Of a stretch of DNA of 64,000 bases, positions 15,373 to 24,842 are shown piece by piece. The stretch comes from an uncultured Bacteroidales bacterium (lineage in GTDB: Bacteria; Bacteroidota; Bacteroidia; Bacteroidales; UBA932), in assembly GCA_937899055.1 (NCBI GenBank), contig CALBPX010000074.1, positions 1-64,000 of the forward strand, written 5' to 3'. The position numbers and the translations under genes were made by a program. The stretch's first letter is position 1. Each line of letters starts with the position of its first letter. A model generated the notes under the pieces. It saw only the letters and a list, made by a program, of their open reading frames with translations. It had not been told where the DNA came from and searched no databases.

Positions 15373-16959
15373 ATGTTGTGCAAAGTTTATTGTGCGTGCT
15401 GTAACGGGCTGGAAGTTACAACGGTAACGGTAGAGGTAAATGTTACTGACGGCATTCAGTTCCATCTGGTGGGGCTTCCGGACAGCGCCGTAAAGGAGAG
15501 CCAGCAGAGAATAGAAAGCGCCCTGTCGAGCAACGGCTTCAGGTTTCCGGGAAAAAGGATTACCATAAATCTTGCGCCCGCAAATATCCGCAAGGAGGGG
15601 TCTTCGTTTGATGTTCCTCTGGCTATAGGCATATTGTGCGCCTCCGGACAGCTGGGCGATGAAGTCACTGCCAGGCTGAAGGATTTTCTGATACTGGGAG
15701 AATTGGCTCTGGACGGAACTCTGAGAGAAATTCCAGGAGCACTGCCCATAATAATACATGCCAAGCAGCAGGGTTTCAAAGGATGTGTACTCCCTTCTTC
15801 CTCAGCGATAGAAGGAGCTGAAATAGACGGCGTTACGATATACGCTGCGGACAGTTTCAAGGATGTCATAGAGATTCTGGGGTCCGATATTTATGCAAGT
15901 TCAAAGATTGTAACAGCAGCCAACATAGGAGAGTTGGAGGAAGAGGCCGGAGAAGAATGTCCAGACTACGATTTTTCTCAGGTCAAAGGGCAGGCCTTTG
16001 CCAAGCGAGGAATGGAGATTGCCGCGGCCGGAGGGCACAACATCCTGCTTTCCGGTTCTCCGGGCAGCGGCAAAACTTTTCTGGCAAAATGCCTCAGGGG
16101 AATTCTTCCGCCAATGACCAAAGAAGAAGCCATACAGACCAGCAATATCTACTCAATAGCAGGGCTGCTGGCTGCGGAGTCCGGCAAAGAACATCATCGC
16201 GGAGGATTGCTCAGAAACAGACCGTTCAGAAGCCCGCACCACACCATTACCGTGCCGGCCCTCATCGGAGGAGGCAGCAGGGGTCTTCCAGGGGAAATAT
16301 CACTTGCCCACAACGGAGTGCTGTTCTGCGACGAGTTTGCTGAATACGACCGCCGTTCCATAGAAGTGCTGCGTCAGCCGCTGGAAGACGGAGTGGTACA
16401 GATAAGCCGGGTAAAGGGCAAACACTTCTATCCTGCGCGGTTTATGCTGGTTGCAGCCATGAATCCTTGCCCTTGCGGACATCTTCTGGAGGGCTGGGGC
16501 AGGTGTAAATGTTCCTCGTCGGCCATACTCAAATACCGCAGCAAGATTTCCGGACCCGTAATGGACCGGATAGACATACAGATAAACGTAAGGCCGGTAG
16601 AAGCTCAGGATCTGGTATTCTCTTCTGCGGGTAAGGAAGAAACGAGTGCCGCCGTAGCCGAAAGAGTCAGAAGAGCCCGCCAGATTCAATACCGCCGCTA
16701 TATGTCCGCAGGCGAGAAGTTCTTTACCAATGCCGCAATAACTCCGGCAAAAATAGACACTTACTGCAAGTTGCCCTTTGGCCAGAATGCCGTAATGAAA
16801 GCCCTTGTACAGAAAAAAGGCATAAGCGCCAGAGGCTATACACGCATCCTTAAGATTGCCAGAACCATTGCAGACCTTGAGGGTTCGGAATCTGTTGCAA
16901 TGGCCCATATCGCTGAGGCCCTTAATCTACGCTGCCCGGACAAGGACGAGATTGTCTGA
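15373..16959 (+). CDS. comM: ComM/YifB-family Mg-chelatase-like AAA+ ATPase
   Basis: 528 aa from the ATG at 15373 (MLCKVYCACCNGLEVTTVTV). The frame is open upstream to 15298, but that part does not match the family. ComM promotes branch migration during integration of single-stranded DNA in natural transformation. Domains: an N-terminal Lon-protease-like fold (GLPDSAVKESQQRI, NLAPANIRKEGSSFD), a P-loop SGSPGSGKTFLAK, the LCDEFAEY-type Walker B (FCDEFAEYDRRSIEVLRQPLE), MNPCPCGHL and a C-terminal Mg-chelatase domain (RGYTRILKIARTIADLEG). Two CTCAGCGAT motif copies (15801, 16909) fall inside this gene. Confidence 0.93.
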   Translation: MLCKVYCACCNGLEVTTVTVEVNVTDGIQFHLVGLPDSAVKESQQRIESALSSNGFRFPGKRITINLAPANIRKEGSSFDVPLAIGILCASGQLGDEVTARLKDFLILGELALDGTLREIPGALPIIIHAKQQGFKGCVLPSSSAIEGAEIDGVTIYAADSFKDVIEILGSDIYASSKIVTAANIGELEEEAGEECPDYDFSQVKGQAFAKRGMEIAAAGGHNILLSGSPGSGKTFLAKCLRGILPPMTKEEAIQTSNIYSIAGLLAAESGKEHHRGGLLRNRPFRSPHHTITVPALIGGGSRGLPGEISLAHNGVLFCDEFAEYDRRSIEVLRQPLEDGVVQISRVKGKHFYPARFMLVAAMNPCPCGHLLEGWGRCKCSSSAILKYRSKISGPVMDRIDIQINVRPVEAQDLVFSSAGKEETSAAVAERVRRARQIQYRRYMSAGEKFFTNAAITPAKIDTYCKLPFGQNAVMKALVQKKGISARGYTRILKIARTIADLEGSESVAMAHIAEALNLRCPDKDEIV

Positions 16960-16970
16960 AAAAATTGCCT

Positions 16971-16978
16971 TATATTTG
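16971..16978 (+). promoter_or_regulatory. -7 promoter element before the M13 peptidase
   Basis: TATATTTG fits TAnnTTTG, 31 bases before the ATG at 17010. A TTG lies 16 bases upstream (16952-16954), shorter than the usual spacing. Confidence 0.4.
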
Positions 16979-17009
16979 AGGCCGGAAAAATCAAAATAAA
17001 CCCATTTAT

Positions 17010-19034
17010 ATGAAACTTAAAATGATAATACCTATCCTTTGCTTTGCAGCGGCAGGCTGCACGGGAGGTAAACTGACTTCCGGCCTGAACCTGGCAAATA
17101 TGAACGATTCCATTGCTCCTGGAGAAGATTTTTACGAATATGCTTCCGGCGGATGGATGAAGGCCAATCCTCTCAAACCGGAATATTCAAGCTTCGGACA
17201 GTTCGACGTTCTCAGCGATAACAACATACTCCAGCTCAAGGAGATGTTTGAGGAATATGCCAACACTGAGCAGGAACATGGAACCCTTGGGCAGAAAATC
17301 GGAAGCATCTACCGCATGGCCATGGATTCCGTAAAGAGAAACGAAGACGGCTACAAGCCCATAATGAAAGATCTGGAATATGTACGCAATATAGCCTCGC
17401 GTGAAGAGTTCCAGCTTGCCAATGCCGTTTTGGGCAAGAAGGGCGTGGACATTGCAATGTTCGGCATCTACTGCGATGCAGACCTTTCAGATGCCTCCAA
17501 GAACCTTGTACAGACATATCAGGGCGGTCTCGGACTCGGAAACAAAGACTACTACATGAACGAGGACGAAGCCTCCAAGAAGATTATGGAAGCCTACAAA
17601 ACCCTTATCTGCAAGCTCTTTACAATGATAGGCCATACGGAAAAGGAAGCTGCGGCAAAGATGGAAAACATACTGTCCATAGAGTACCGCATAGCAAGGG
17701 CCTCCAAGAGCAGAACCGAACTCCGCGATGTTCCCAACAACTTCCACAAGATGAGCTATGCCGACCTCAAGACAGACTTCCCCGGCATTATGTGGGACGA
17801 AATTCTCAGCGGCCTAGGATATCCCGAGATAGACAGCGTTTCCGTAGGTCAGCCGGAACAGCTGCATGAGGTAGAGAGAATTTTTAAAGAAGTTCCTCTG
17901 CAGGCCCTCAAGGACTATGCCGAATTCGGAGTAATTTATGGTGCAACCAGTATGCTCAGCGATGACTTCCGTGCAGTTGCCTTTGAATTCAGCCAAGTCC
18001 TCAGCGGAGCTCAGGAAGACAAGCCAAGATGGAAGAGAGCCGTTGGTGCAGTTAACGGTGTACTTGGAATGCCGGTTGGAAAACTCTATGTAGAAAAATA
18101 CTTCCCCGAGAGCAGCAAACAGCGTATGCTCAAACTTGTAAATAACCTCAAAGACGCTCTCCGTCAGAGGATTGAACAACTTACCTGGATGAGCGACTCT
18201 ACCAAGGCTCAGGCATACGACAAACTTTCCAACTTCATTGTCAAGATTGGATATCCGGACACCTGGAGAGATTATTCAAAGCTCATGATAGACGATACTC
18301 TTTCCTACTATGAGAACATGTGCAACGCTTCCGAGTTCTATCTTGCAGACATGATTGACCGCAAGGTCGGAAAGCCCGTAGATAAGACCGAGTGGCTCAT
18401 GACTCCTCAGACCATAAACGCATATTACAACCCTACCACCAACGAAATCTGCTTCCCGGCCGGTATCCTCCAGCCACCGTTCTTCAATCCTGAGGCAGAC
18501 GATGCCGCCAACTACGGTGCCATTGGTGTTGTAATCGGCCACGAGATGAGCCACGGATTTGATGATCAGGGCTGCCTGTTTGACAAAAACGGCAACATGC
18601 ACAATTGGTGGACCGCAGAAGACAAGGCCAAGTTCGACGAGCGTACGGCAGTTCTGGCAGACTTCTTCTCAACTCAGGAAGTGCTTCCCGGAGTATTCAT
18701 CAACGGAAAACTCACCCTCGGAGAAAATATCGGCGACAACGGCGGTCTGAACATAGCCTATCAGGCCTTCCTCAATGCCATGGAACAGAACCCCCTGGGA
18801 GAGAAAGACGGATTCACACCCCAGCAGAGATTCTTCATCTCCTACGGCTTCATCTGGGCAACCAACTTCAGAGATGAATATGCCCGCAACCAGGTTCTGA
18901 ACGATCCTCACTCAAACGCAAGGTTCAGAGTAAATGCTGCCCTGCCTCAGATTGACGCATGGTACGAGGCCTTTGGAATCAAAGAAGGCGACAAACTTTA
19001 TATTGCTCCCGAAAAGCGGGCCCGCATCTGGTAG
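17010..19034 (+). CDS. M13 (neprilysin/PepO-type) zinc metallopeptidase lipoprotein
   Basis: 674 aa. A lipoprotein signal with lipobox AAGC (Cys16) is followed by the M13 N-terminal domain and the catalytic domain. That domain has VIGHEMSHGFDDQG (HExxH, first His near residue 511), ENIGDNGGL (the third zinc ligand Glu with the ExxxD pattern) and a NAYYN substrate loop. M13 enzymes cleave peptides; in Bacteroidota they are envelope-located. It has its own -7 element and converges with the EnvC-like gene, so it is probably monocistronic. Confidence 0.95.
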   Translation: MKLKMIIPILCFAAAGCTGGKLTSGLNLANMNDSIAPGEDFYEYASGGWMKANPLKPEYSSFGQFDVLSDNNILQLKEMFEEYANTEQEHGTLGQKIGSIYRMAMDSVKRNEDGYKPIMKDLEYVRNIASREEFQLANAVLGKKGVDIAMFGIYCDADLSDASKNLVQTYQGGLGLGNKDYYMNEDEASKKIMEAYKTLICKLFTMIGHTEKEAAAKMENILSIEYRIARASKSRTELRDVPNNFHKMSYADLKTDFPGIMWDEILSGLGYPEIDSVSVGQPEQLHEVERIFKEVPLQALKDYAEFGVIYGATSMLSDDFRAVAFEFSQVLSGAQEDKPRWKRAVGAVNGVLGMPVGKLYVEKYFPESSKQRMLKLVNNLKDALRQRIEQLTWMSDSTKAQAYDKLSNFIVKIGYPDTWRDYSKLMIDDTLSYYENMCNASEFYLADMIDRKVGKPVDKTEWLMTPQTINAYYNPTTNEICFPAGILQPPFFNPEADDAANYGAIGVVIGHEMSHGFDDQGCLFDKNGNMHNWWTAEDKAKFDERTAVLADFFSTQEVLPGVFINGKLTLGENIGDNGGLNIAYQAFLNAMEQNPLGEKDGFTPQQRFFISYGFIWATNFRDEYARNQVLNDPHSNARFRVNAALPQIDAWYEAFGIKEGDKLYIAPEKRARIW

Positions 19035-19058
19035 CCTTCCTATGACATAAGAAGCAAG

Positions 19059-20309
19059 CTATTTCTTGAGCCAGTTCTCGGGATTTTGCTTCTGGGTTCC
19101 CATCCACAGCTCAAAGTGTATCTCCGGGCTGTCCTGATTGGAATCTACAGTGCCCAGCAGTGTGCCCTGCGCCACTTTCTGTCCGTTCTTTACGCTGACT
19201 TTTCCGAGTTTGCAGTAGAATGTAAAGAACTTGCCGTGCTCAATCAGTATGCAGTTGCTGTAGCCCGGAATGACAAGTATTTGTTTAACCATGCCTTCAA
19301 ATACGCTGAATACCTGGCTGCCTTTGGGAGTGGCAATGTTGACGCCGTTGTTGAACGGCAGCATCACGCCTTTGATTGTAGGGTGAGGGTGGGAGCCGAA
19401 GCCCTCCGTAATCATACCCTTCTTGACCGGCCAGGGAATATTGCCCTTGTTGCTCTCAAATGAGCCGCTGAGCTTTGCGCTCTCCGGCGTTTCTGCGTAT
19501 GTCTTTGAAGCAGCGGTTTTTGACGTTCCGCCTGAGGATGCAGATGAAGCCTTCTTTTTTTCGGACTCCAGAGCCTGGGATATCAGGCGCTCTATTTCCT
19601 TGTTGAGCCTGGCGGCCTGCTGCTGTTTCTGTTTCAGCTCCTGGGTATATCTGTTCTGCTGCCTTGCCAGGGAGTTGGCATAGGCCTTGCTTCTGTTCTG
19701 ATCTTTTTTGAGTTCGTTGTACTCTTTGGCGGTGGCTTTCTGGTCCTTGATTTTTTCGGCCTGAAGATGAGACAGCTGGCTGCGTTCTCCCTCTATTTTT
19801 TCAGTATCTTCCTTAATCTGTCTTGCCATTGCCGAAAGAGAGGATGAATACCTTTTCAGATATACCCATCGGCGATATCCTTGTTCTACATTGTCGCTTG
19901 CAATGATATACATGAACCACTTGCGTGAATCGCGGTTGCGGTAGGCCTTGAGTATCATTTTCTTATAGGCAGTCTTTAGGCTGTCAAGCCTTTGGTTCAT
20001 GACTTCCAGAGCCTTTGTCTTGCCGGAAATTTCATCGCTCTGGCGTCTGATGTCCTCTTCCAGACGGTCTATGAGCTTTTTTCTGGTGTCAACCTTCTTG
20101 TTCAGGAGTTTGAGCTCAGCCATAGTGTTCTGCCTCTGCTTTCTGGTATCCGAAATCTGCTTGTCCAGAAACTCTATGTCTTTCTGGAGTTTGCCGGCCT
20201 CTTGTTTTTTCTGTTCGATGTTTTTGTTTTGGGCAAATGTGCTATTTGGAACAGCCAGCATCATGGCTGCTGCAATTGTTGTAAGTATGCGGCTGTAAAG
20301 CAGTTTCAT
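19059..20309 (-). CDS. EnvC-like coiled-coil protein with degenerate LytM (M23) domain
   Basis: 416 aa from the ATG at 20309. A signal peptide (...TFAQ) is followed by about 200 residues of coiled coil (KKQEAGKLQKDIEFLDKQI and onward) and a C-terminal LytM fold. EnvC proteins activate cell-wall amidases at the septum. Active M23 enzymes use HxxxD and HxH; here the first site reads NNGVNIATPKG (both ligands Asn) and the last reads PEIHFELW (first His is Glu). It is therefore predicted to be non-catalytic, as for EnvC-type activators. The TPR gene ends 4 bases upstream, so the pair is likely an operon. Confidence 0.9.
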   Translation of the reverse strand: MKLLYSRILTTIAAAMMLAVPNSTFAQNKNIEQKKQEAGKLQKDIEFLDKQISDTRKQRQNTMAELKLLNKKVDTRKKLIDRLEEDIRRQSDEISGKTKALEVMNQRLDSLKTAYKKMILKAYRNRDSRKWFMYIIASDNVEQGYRRWVYLKRYSSSLSAMARQIKEDTEKIEGERSQLSHLQAEKIKDQKATAKEYNELKKDQNRSKAYANSLARQQNRYTQELKQKQQQAARLNKEIERLISQALESEKKKASSASSGGTSKTAASKTYAETPESAKLSGSFESNKGNIPWPVKKGMITEGFGSHPHPTIKGVMLPFNNGVNIATPKGSQVFSVFEGMVKQILVIPGYSNCILIEHGKFFTFYCKLGKVSVKNGQKVAQGTLLGTVDSNQDSPEIHFELWMGTQKQNPENWLKK

Positions 20310-20313
20310 GGCC

Positions 20314-22095
20314 TTATTCGGATACGGTTGTCTGACTGGCTGCTTCAATCAGCTTTCCAAGCGATTCGAGCCTTGCGGTAATCTTGTCAACTTCTGCCTG
20401 GTCGGCGTTTTCGGTAGCCTTGATGAGGGCTTTTTTGTAATAAATCAGTGCAAGGTCATACTCCTTCAAGTATGTGAGTATGTCTGCATATCTGTTGAGG
20501 ATGCCTGAATCTTCGCTTCCTCCGTAGGCCACGGCCTGGCCCATGATTCTTTTTGCTTCTGCAAAATCTCCGTTCAAAAACAGCACCCATGCGTAGGTGT
20601 CAAGGTTGTGATACTCTCCTGAAGTATTTTCCACGGCCTTTTTTGCCATGGCCACGGCTTTCTGCAGGTCTTTCTTGTCAGGCAGCTCACCGATTTTTGA
20701 AGTGGCTATGTACCAGGCGTAATTGTTCAGTACGGAAGCGTCTTCAGGATCCAGTTTCAGGGCTTTGTCATAGTATTTGAACGCTGTCTTGTTATCCTGC
20801 TTGTTGTGGTACATATCTCCTACGGTTGCATATATCTGAATGAGCATGAGGGTGTCTTTCCTTTTCCTGAAATACTTTTCCTGCCCCATAAATGTCTGGA
20901 TAGCTTCGTCGTATTTATTGAGTTTGTACTGCGAAAGCCCCTTGAACTGGAAAATTTCCGGAGCCTTGTCCGGGAACAGGGCAAGGGATGTATCTACAAA
21001 ACCCTCAAGCCTTTCCCAATTCTCAGTGCTGTAGAGGAAGGACATCATGTTGCCTCTGATATATTGATCTTCCGGATAATACTTTAGGATTCCGTCCAGC
21101 ACCCTCCCTGCCTGCTCAGCCTGTCCGTACCTTGCCAGCATTATGGCGCTGGAAATGGCAACGGAACTGTCCGAAGGAGCTGAGCGCGCAAACTCCTCTA
21201 TGCAGCCGGCCATTTCATTTCTGTAATCGCGGTAGAGTATCGGATCCTTCAAAAGTTCTTCAAGCTGGGCTTTCTTGATAGAAGGATTGGTCTGACGGTT
21301 TGCCATGAAACTTTTCAGATATACCAGATACAGCGGATAGTTTTTGTAGCGCTTGAAGACCTCCATCTTGCCGTACAGGGCCGGAATGTAGTCCGGAGCT
21401 TTTTCCAGTGCCTTGCTGTAGTAAACAAGGGCAGACGAATCCTTTCCAAGACCGGCGTACAGATCTGCTATGTAGGTTTCGTACATTTCGTTTGGCGTTA
21501 CCTGATCTGCCCTGAGGAGTTCATCCAAAGCCTTCTGATGCTCTCTGGCGGCCGAATACAGGCGGAACCTGGTCATGGTGGACTGCTCGTTGGGGCCTAT
21601 GTTCTTTTCCATCCTGTCTGCAAGTTCAAAAGCCTTTTCTGCCTGCCCCCTTGGAATGTAAAGGTCTATGAGCGGCATGTAGGACTCGGTCTTTGAAGGG
21701 AATCTGTTTATCAGCCACTCGTAAAGCTTTATGGCCGAAACAAAGTCGTTGTTCTGAACCAGTACCGCTCCCAGAGTTGCGGAGTAATAGTAGTTGGACG
21801 AATCTATTCCAACGGCTTTGCGCAGGGCATTTTCCGCCGCCTGATTGTCTCCTTCCATCAGATAAATCTTGGAGAGCATATAATAGGCGGCATCGTTGCT
21901 TTTGTTGTACTCGATTGCCTGATTGCACAGAAGCTTGACCTTTTCTGCCTCCTGGTTGTTGAACGCCAGACTGGCCTCAATCATGCACGAATCGCTTTTG
22001 GCGGTCAGATATTCCGGTGACTGGGCCAAAAGTGTTCCGGAAGCAAACATCAGACACAATGCCGTGTATATTTTTATTGCAGAAAATTTCTTCAT
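20314..22095 (-). CDS. secreted TPR-repeat protein
   Basis: 593 aa with a signal peptide (cleavage near LLAQ, residue 25). About twelve tetratricopeptide repeats can be followed; the clearest are AYYMLSKIYLMEGDNQAAENALRKAV, split here as family pattern A..Y..L...Y...G....A...., and IYATVGDMYHNKQDNKTAFKYY. TPR superhelices hold protein complexes together. The periplasmic location and tight coupling to the EnvC-like gene suggest an envelope or division role. That role is inferred from context only. Confidence 0.85.
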   Translation of the reverse strand: MKKFSAIKIYTALCLMFASGTLLAQSPEYLTAKSDSCMIEASLAFNNQEAEKVKLLCNQAIEYNKSNDAAYYMLSKIYLMEGDNQAAENALRKAVGIDSSNYYYSATLGAVLVQNNDFVSAIKLYEWLINRFPSKTESYMPLIDLYIPRGQAEKAFELADRMEKNIGPNEQSTMTRFRLYSAAREHQKALDELLRADQVTPNEMYETYIADLYAGLGKDSSALVYYSKALEKAPDYIPALYGKMEVFKRYKNYPLYLVYLKSFMANRQTNPSIKKAQLEELLKDPILYRDYRNEMAGCIEEFARSAPSDSSVAISSAIMLARYGQAEQAGRVLDGILKYYPEDQYIRGNMMSFLYSTENWERLEGFVDTSLALFPDKAPEIFQFKGLSQYKLNKYDEAIQTFMGQEKYFRKRKDTLMLIQIYATVGDMYHNKQDNKTAFKYYDKALKLDPEDASVLNNYAWYIATSKIGELPDKKDLQKAVAMAKKAVENTSGEYHNLDTYAWVLFLNGDFAEAKRIMGQAVAYGGSEDSGILNRYADILTYLKEYDLALIYYKKALIKATENADQAEVDKITARLESLGKLIEAASQTTVSE

Positions 22096-22203
22096 ACGTG
22101 AAGAACAAAATTAGCAAATAATGTGCTAATGCTCTCCGGTTATGCCCCAGATTCATTAAATTTGTACTGCTTTTGCAACTTTTGAAGCCTAAACTGCATC
22201 TTA
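22096..22203. promoter_or_regulatory. divergent promoter region TPR gene / ECF sigma gene
   Basis: The minus strand carries TAATTTTG (22106-22113 on +) and the plus strand carries TAAATTTG (22157-22164); both match the -7 consensus. Between them is a perfect 6-bp inverted repeat TTAGCA-N7-TGCTAA (22111-22129), overlapping the TPR-side element and possibly an operator. -33 TTG boxes are not obvious on either side, which would fit control by an alternative sigma factor such as the ECF factor encoded next to it. Confidence 0.45.
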
Positions 22204-22788
22204 ATGTCAGACGAAAAAAAGACACGGGAACTGCCGGACCCTTATTCAGGACTGATTGAGAAATGTCTCAAGCATGACCGGAGGGCACAGAGGGAGCTTT
22301 ATGAAAAGCTTTCTCAGAGGATGTTCCCCGTCTGTCTGCGTTATATGGGAGAGCGGGAAAAGGCCAAAGATGTTCTTCACGACGGCTTCATAACCCTGTT
22401 CTCAAAGTTGGGCGATTATCGGGGAGAAGGAGTGTTTGAAGGCTGGGCCAGAAGGATATTTGTAACGGCCTGCCTGATGCAGATCAGAAAAACCGATATT
22501 CTCAGTAAGGCGGTGCAGATAGACGGAGAAACTGTTCCGGCAACGGAGTTCTTGGAAATAACTCCTCAGGAAACGGCACAGCTTGATGCCGACAGACTCA
22601 TGGAACTGATAGTTTCCATGCCTGACGGATTCAGGACGGTGTTTAACCTTTATGCTATAGAAGGTTATTCACACAAGGAGATATCCAAGATGCTGAACCT
22701 CAGCGAGGGCGGATGCCGGTCGCAGCTTAGCAGGGCCAGGACATGGTTGCAGGAGAAGCTAAAAAAGAGTGATGTGTCTAAAAAGTAA
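22204..22788 (+). CDS. ECF-type RNA polymerase sigma factor
   Basis: 194 aa. Sigma region 2 (YEKLSQRMFPVCLRYMG, AKDVLHDGFITLF, FEGWARRIFVTACL) and region 4 (LPDGF-type segment MPDGFRTVFNLYAIEGYSH, KEISKMLNLSEGGCRSQLSRARTWL) are both present. It directs RNA polymerase to envelope-stress-type promoters. The gene ends eight bases before the start of the barrel protein that probably acts as its membrane regulator. Autoregulation is likely but not shown. Confidence 0.93.
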   Translation: MSDEKKTRELPDPYSGLIEKCLKHDRRAQRELYEKLSQRMFPVCLRYMGEREKAKDVLHDGFITLFSKLGDYRGEGVFEGWARRIFVTACLMQIRKTDILSKAVQIDGETVPATEFLEITPQETAQLDADRLMELIVSMPDGFRTVFNLYAIEGYSHKEISKMLNLSEGGCRSQLSRARTWLQEKLKKSDVSKK

Positions 22789-22795
22789 AGGTTTG

Positions 22796-24070
22796 ATGAA
22801 AAATTTGAAAGACATATTGGAAAAAGGCCTGAGCAGCAAATGGTCTCTGACGCAGAGCGAGTCAGATTCTGTGTGGGAGAGCATTTCCGGCTCGTTGCCC
22901 TCGGCAAAGCCAAGCCGCATATATTGGTATTGGGCAGGAGCCGCCGTTGCAGCAGCCGCAGCCGTTGTTGCGGGCATTTTCCTTTTAAAATCACCTTCTT
23001 CTGACCAAACCCCTTTCCGGCCTGAAATCACACCTATTGAAAAAACTACAGTTCTGGCAGATGGGGCTGGGGAGTCGCAGACAGATCAGACTATGCAGGA
23101 GAAGGCTACTCAGAATCCTGTGCTGGCCTATGCAGCTCCATCGGTTGCAGACGGCCGGCAAGGGCTTTCTGTAGAAAAGCCTGGAACAGAAGCAATTGCA
23201 GGGCGGGACGTAACGGAAAATGAGAGTCCTGCAGACATCTCTGCATCAGAGCCTGAGGCAGAAACTCAGGCAAATGTCCAGGCAGAAACCCAGGCAAATG
23301 TTCAGGCAGAAACCCAGACAGTTTCTCCGGCAAATACCGAATCGCCGAGTAAAGGCTTTCTGAAGAACAACAACCGCAGCCGGAAGAAGGAACAAAAAGA
23401 ATATTACCGGAATCCTGCGTTCGGAAAGAGGCTTTCGCTCACAGCTTCATCCAACTTTTCGGGCCGCGGAAAAGTAGATGGGCCGTCCGGCAGTTTCATC
23501 AAGGCCGCTGCTGCAAACTTTGGATATGTGGCTTATTCCGCCGCTCCTGAAATTCAGAACATTTCTCAGACAACCTATTCGCTTCCGCTGAACTTTGCTG
23601 TTGGAGTAAACTACAAGGTCAGCAACCTTCTGTCTGTGGGAACCGGAGTCAGCTACTCATATCTTCACAGCAAATACAACGGACTTATCAACGGCCAGTA
23701 TTTCAACATAAAGCAGGGGGTTCACTACATTGGCATACCTGTTAACCTTTATTTCAATCTGGGCCAGACCAACAATCTTGATTTCTACGCATCAACCGGC
23801 GGAAGCATAGAAAAGGGCGTAAACGTAACCTATCAGATGAGCGCTTCCGGAGTGCAGAAGAAATCCAGTTCTTCACACGTGGAAGGTGTACAGTTCTCGG
23901 TAAAGGCCGCAGCCGGAATGGAATACCGCTTTGGCAAGGGCAAGAATGTGGGAATCTATGTAGAACCGGGCATGACCTATTACTTTGATTCCAAGCTTCC
24001 GGCAAGCATACGCACAGATCAGCCCCTTCAGTTTGAAGCCCAGGCCGGTCTGCGATTCCACCTGAAATAA
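22796..24070 (+). CDS. inner-membrane-anchored protein with C-terminal outer-membrane beta-barrel, sigma partner
   Basis: 424 aa from the ATG at 22796. Layout: a cytoplasmic N-terminus of about 43 residues, one helix (YWAGAAVAAAAAVVAGIFLL), a 130-residue low-complexity linker with an 8-residue repeat (AETQANVQ x2.5), then a ~200-residue beta-barrel of porin type. The barrel shows alternating aromatic strands, VGTGVSYSYL, MEYRFG and a final aromatic-poor FHLK. One chain therefore seems to span both membranes. With the sigma gene just upstream, the N-terminus is a plausible anti-sigma segment. Function inferred from architecture and position. Confidence 0.75.
   Translation: MKNLKDILEKGLSSKWSLTQSESDSVWESISGSLPSAKPSRIYWYWAGAAVAAAAAVVAGIFLLKSPSSDQTPFRPEITPIEKTTVLADGAGESQTDQTMQEKATQNPVLAYAAPSVADGRQGLSVEKPGTEAIAGRDVTENESPADISASEPEAETQANVQAETQANVQAETQTVSPANTESPSKGFLKNNNRSRKKEQKEYYRNPAFGKRLSLTASSNFSGRGKVDGPSGSFIKAAAANFGYVAYSAAPEIQNISQTTYSLPLNFAVGVNYKVSNLLSVGTGVSYSYLHSKYNGLINGQYFNIKQGVHYIGIPVNLYFNLGQTNNLDFYASTGGSIEKGVNVTYQMSASGVQKKSSSSHVEGVQFSVKAAAGMEYRFGKGKNVGIYVEPGMTYYFDSKLPASIRTDQPLQFEAQAGLRFHLK
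23258..23320 (+). repeat. 24-bp tandem repeat in the linker of the barrel protein
   Basis: Two full 24-bp units (23258-23281, 23282-23305) and a partial third differ at two pyrimidine positions. They encode the eight-residue repeat AETQANVQ. A slippage-prone tract could change the length of the periplasmic linker in steps of eight residues without breaking the frame. Confidence 0.75.
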
Positions 24071-24083
24071 ATCCAGAACGTTT

Positions 24084-24839
24084 TCAGCGGGCGTTTTTCT
24101 TGAGCTGGCGTGCCAGATTGTTGGCAAAGACAAAGTCGTTCAGGCTTTGGCAGTCTGTATCCATAATTTCTCTGTTGCTACCCTCCCATTCCAGACGGCC
24201 CTTGTGAATGAAACCTATGTGGTCTCCGATTTCCATAACGGAATTCATATCGTGGGTATTGATTACCGTAGTAATCTGATATTCCTGTGTAATTTCCTGA
24301 ATCAGACGGTCTATCACGATTGAAGTAGTAGGGTCCAGGCCGGAGTTGGGCTCATCGCAGAACAGGTATTTTGGATTCATGGATATGGCCCTTGCTATGC
24401 CTACCCTCTTTTGCATACCGCCAGAGATCTGCGACGGATATAGATGATTTACGTTTTCAAGATTCACTCTTTTGAGGCAGAAGTTCACCCGTTCCAGTTT
24501 TTCCTCGTATGTCCAGTCTGTGAAAAAATCCATCTGGAACATTACATTCTCCTCTATGGTTGCAAAATCGAACAGTGCTCCTCCCTGGAAAAGGACTCCC
24601 ATTTCTTTGCGGAATTTCTTCTTTTCGGCCAAAGCCAGATTGGCAAAGTTGACTCCCCCATACAGGATTTTTCCTTTGGACGGGCTGTAGAGTCCTATGA
24701 GGTTCTTCAGCATGACGGTCTTGCCGCTGCCGCTGGCTCCTATTATCAGCGAACACTCCCCCGGCTTGAATTTTATGTTTATGTCTTCAAGCACCGTCCT
24801 GCCGTCGAATTCTTTATATAGCCCCTTGACTTCTATCAT
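24084..24839 (-). CDS. mlaF: MlaF-like ABC transporter ATP-binding protein
   Basis: 251 aa. Walker A GASGSGKT (35-42), the signature SGGMQKRVGIARA, Walker B YLFCDEPNSGLDP and the His switch NTHDMNSV are all intact. MlaF powers the Mla system, which moves phospholipids between the membranes. The permease gene lies four bases upstream on the same strand. The usual third component (MlaD) does not follow; the next gene is convergent. Confidence 0.9.
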   Translation of the reverse strand: MIEVKGLYKEFDGRTVLEDINIKFKPGECSLIIGASGSGKTVMLKNLIGLYSPSKGKILYGGVNFANLALAEKKKFRKEMGVLFQGGALFDFATIEENVMFQMDFFTDWTYEEKLERVNFCLKRVNLENVNHLYPSQISGGMQKRVGIARAISMNPKYLFCDEPNSGLDPTTSIVIDRLIQEITQEYQITTVINTHDMNSVMEIGDHIGFIHKGRLEWEGSNREIMDTDCQSLNDFVFANNLARQLKKNAR

Positions 24840-24842
24840 TGC

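Noticed and set aside
19059..20309. Active M23 peptidoglycan hydrolase
   Set aside because: Zinc ligands of the LytM site are replaced.
22769..22795. Upstream start (ATG 22769) for the barrel protein
   Set aside because: It lies inside the sigma gene and adds residues before the charged N-terminus; the ATG at 22796 follows the sigma stop codon.
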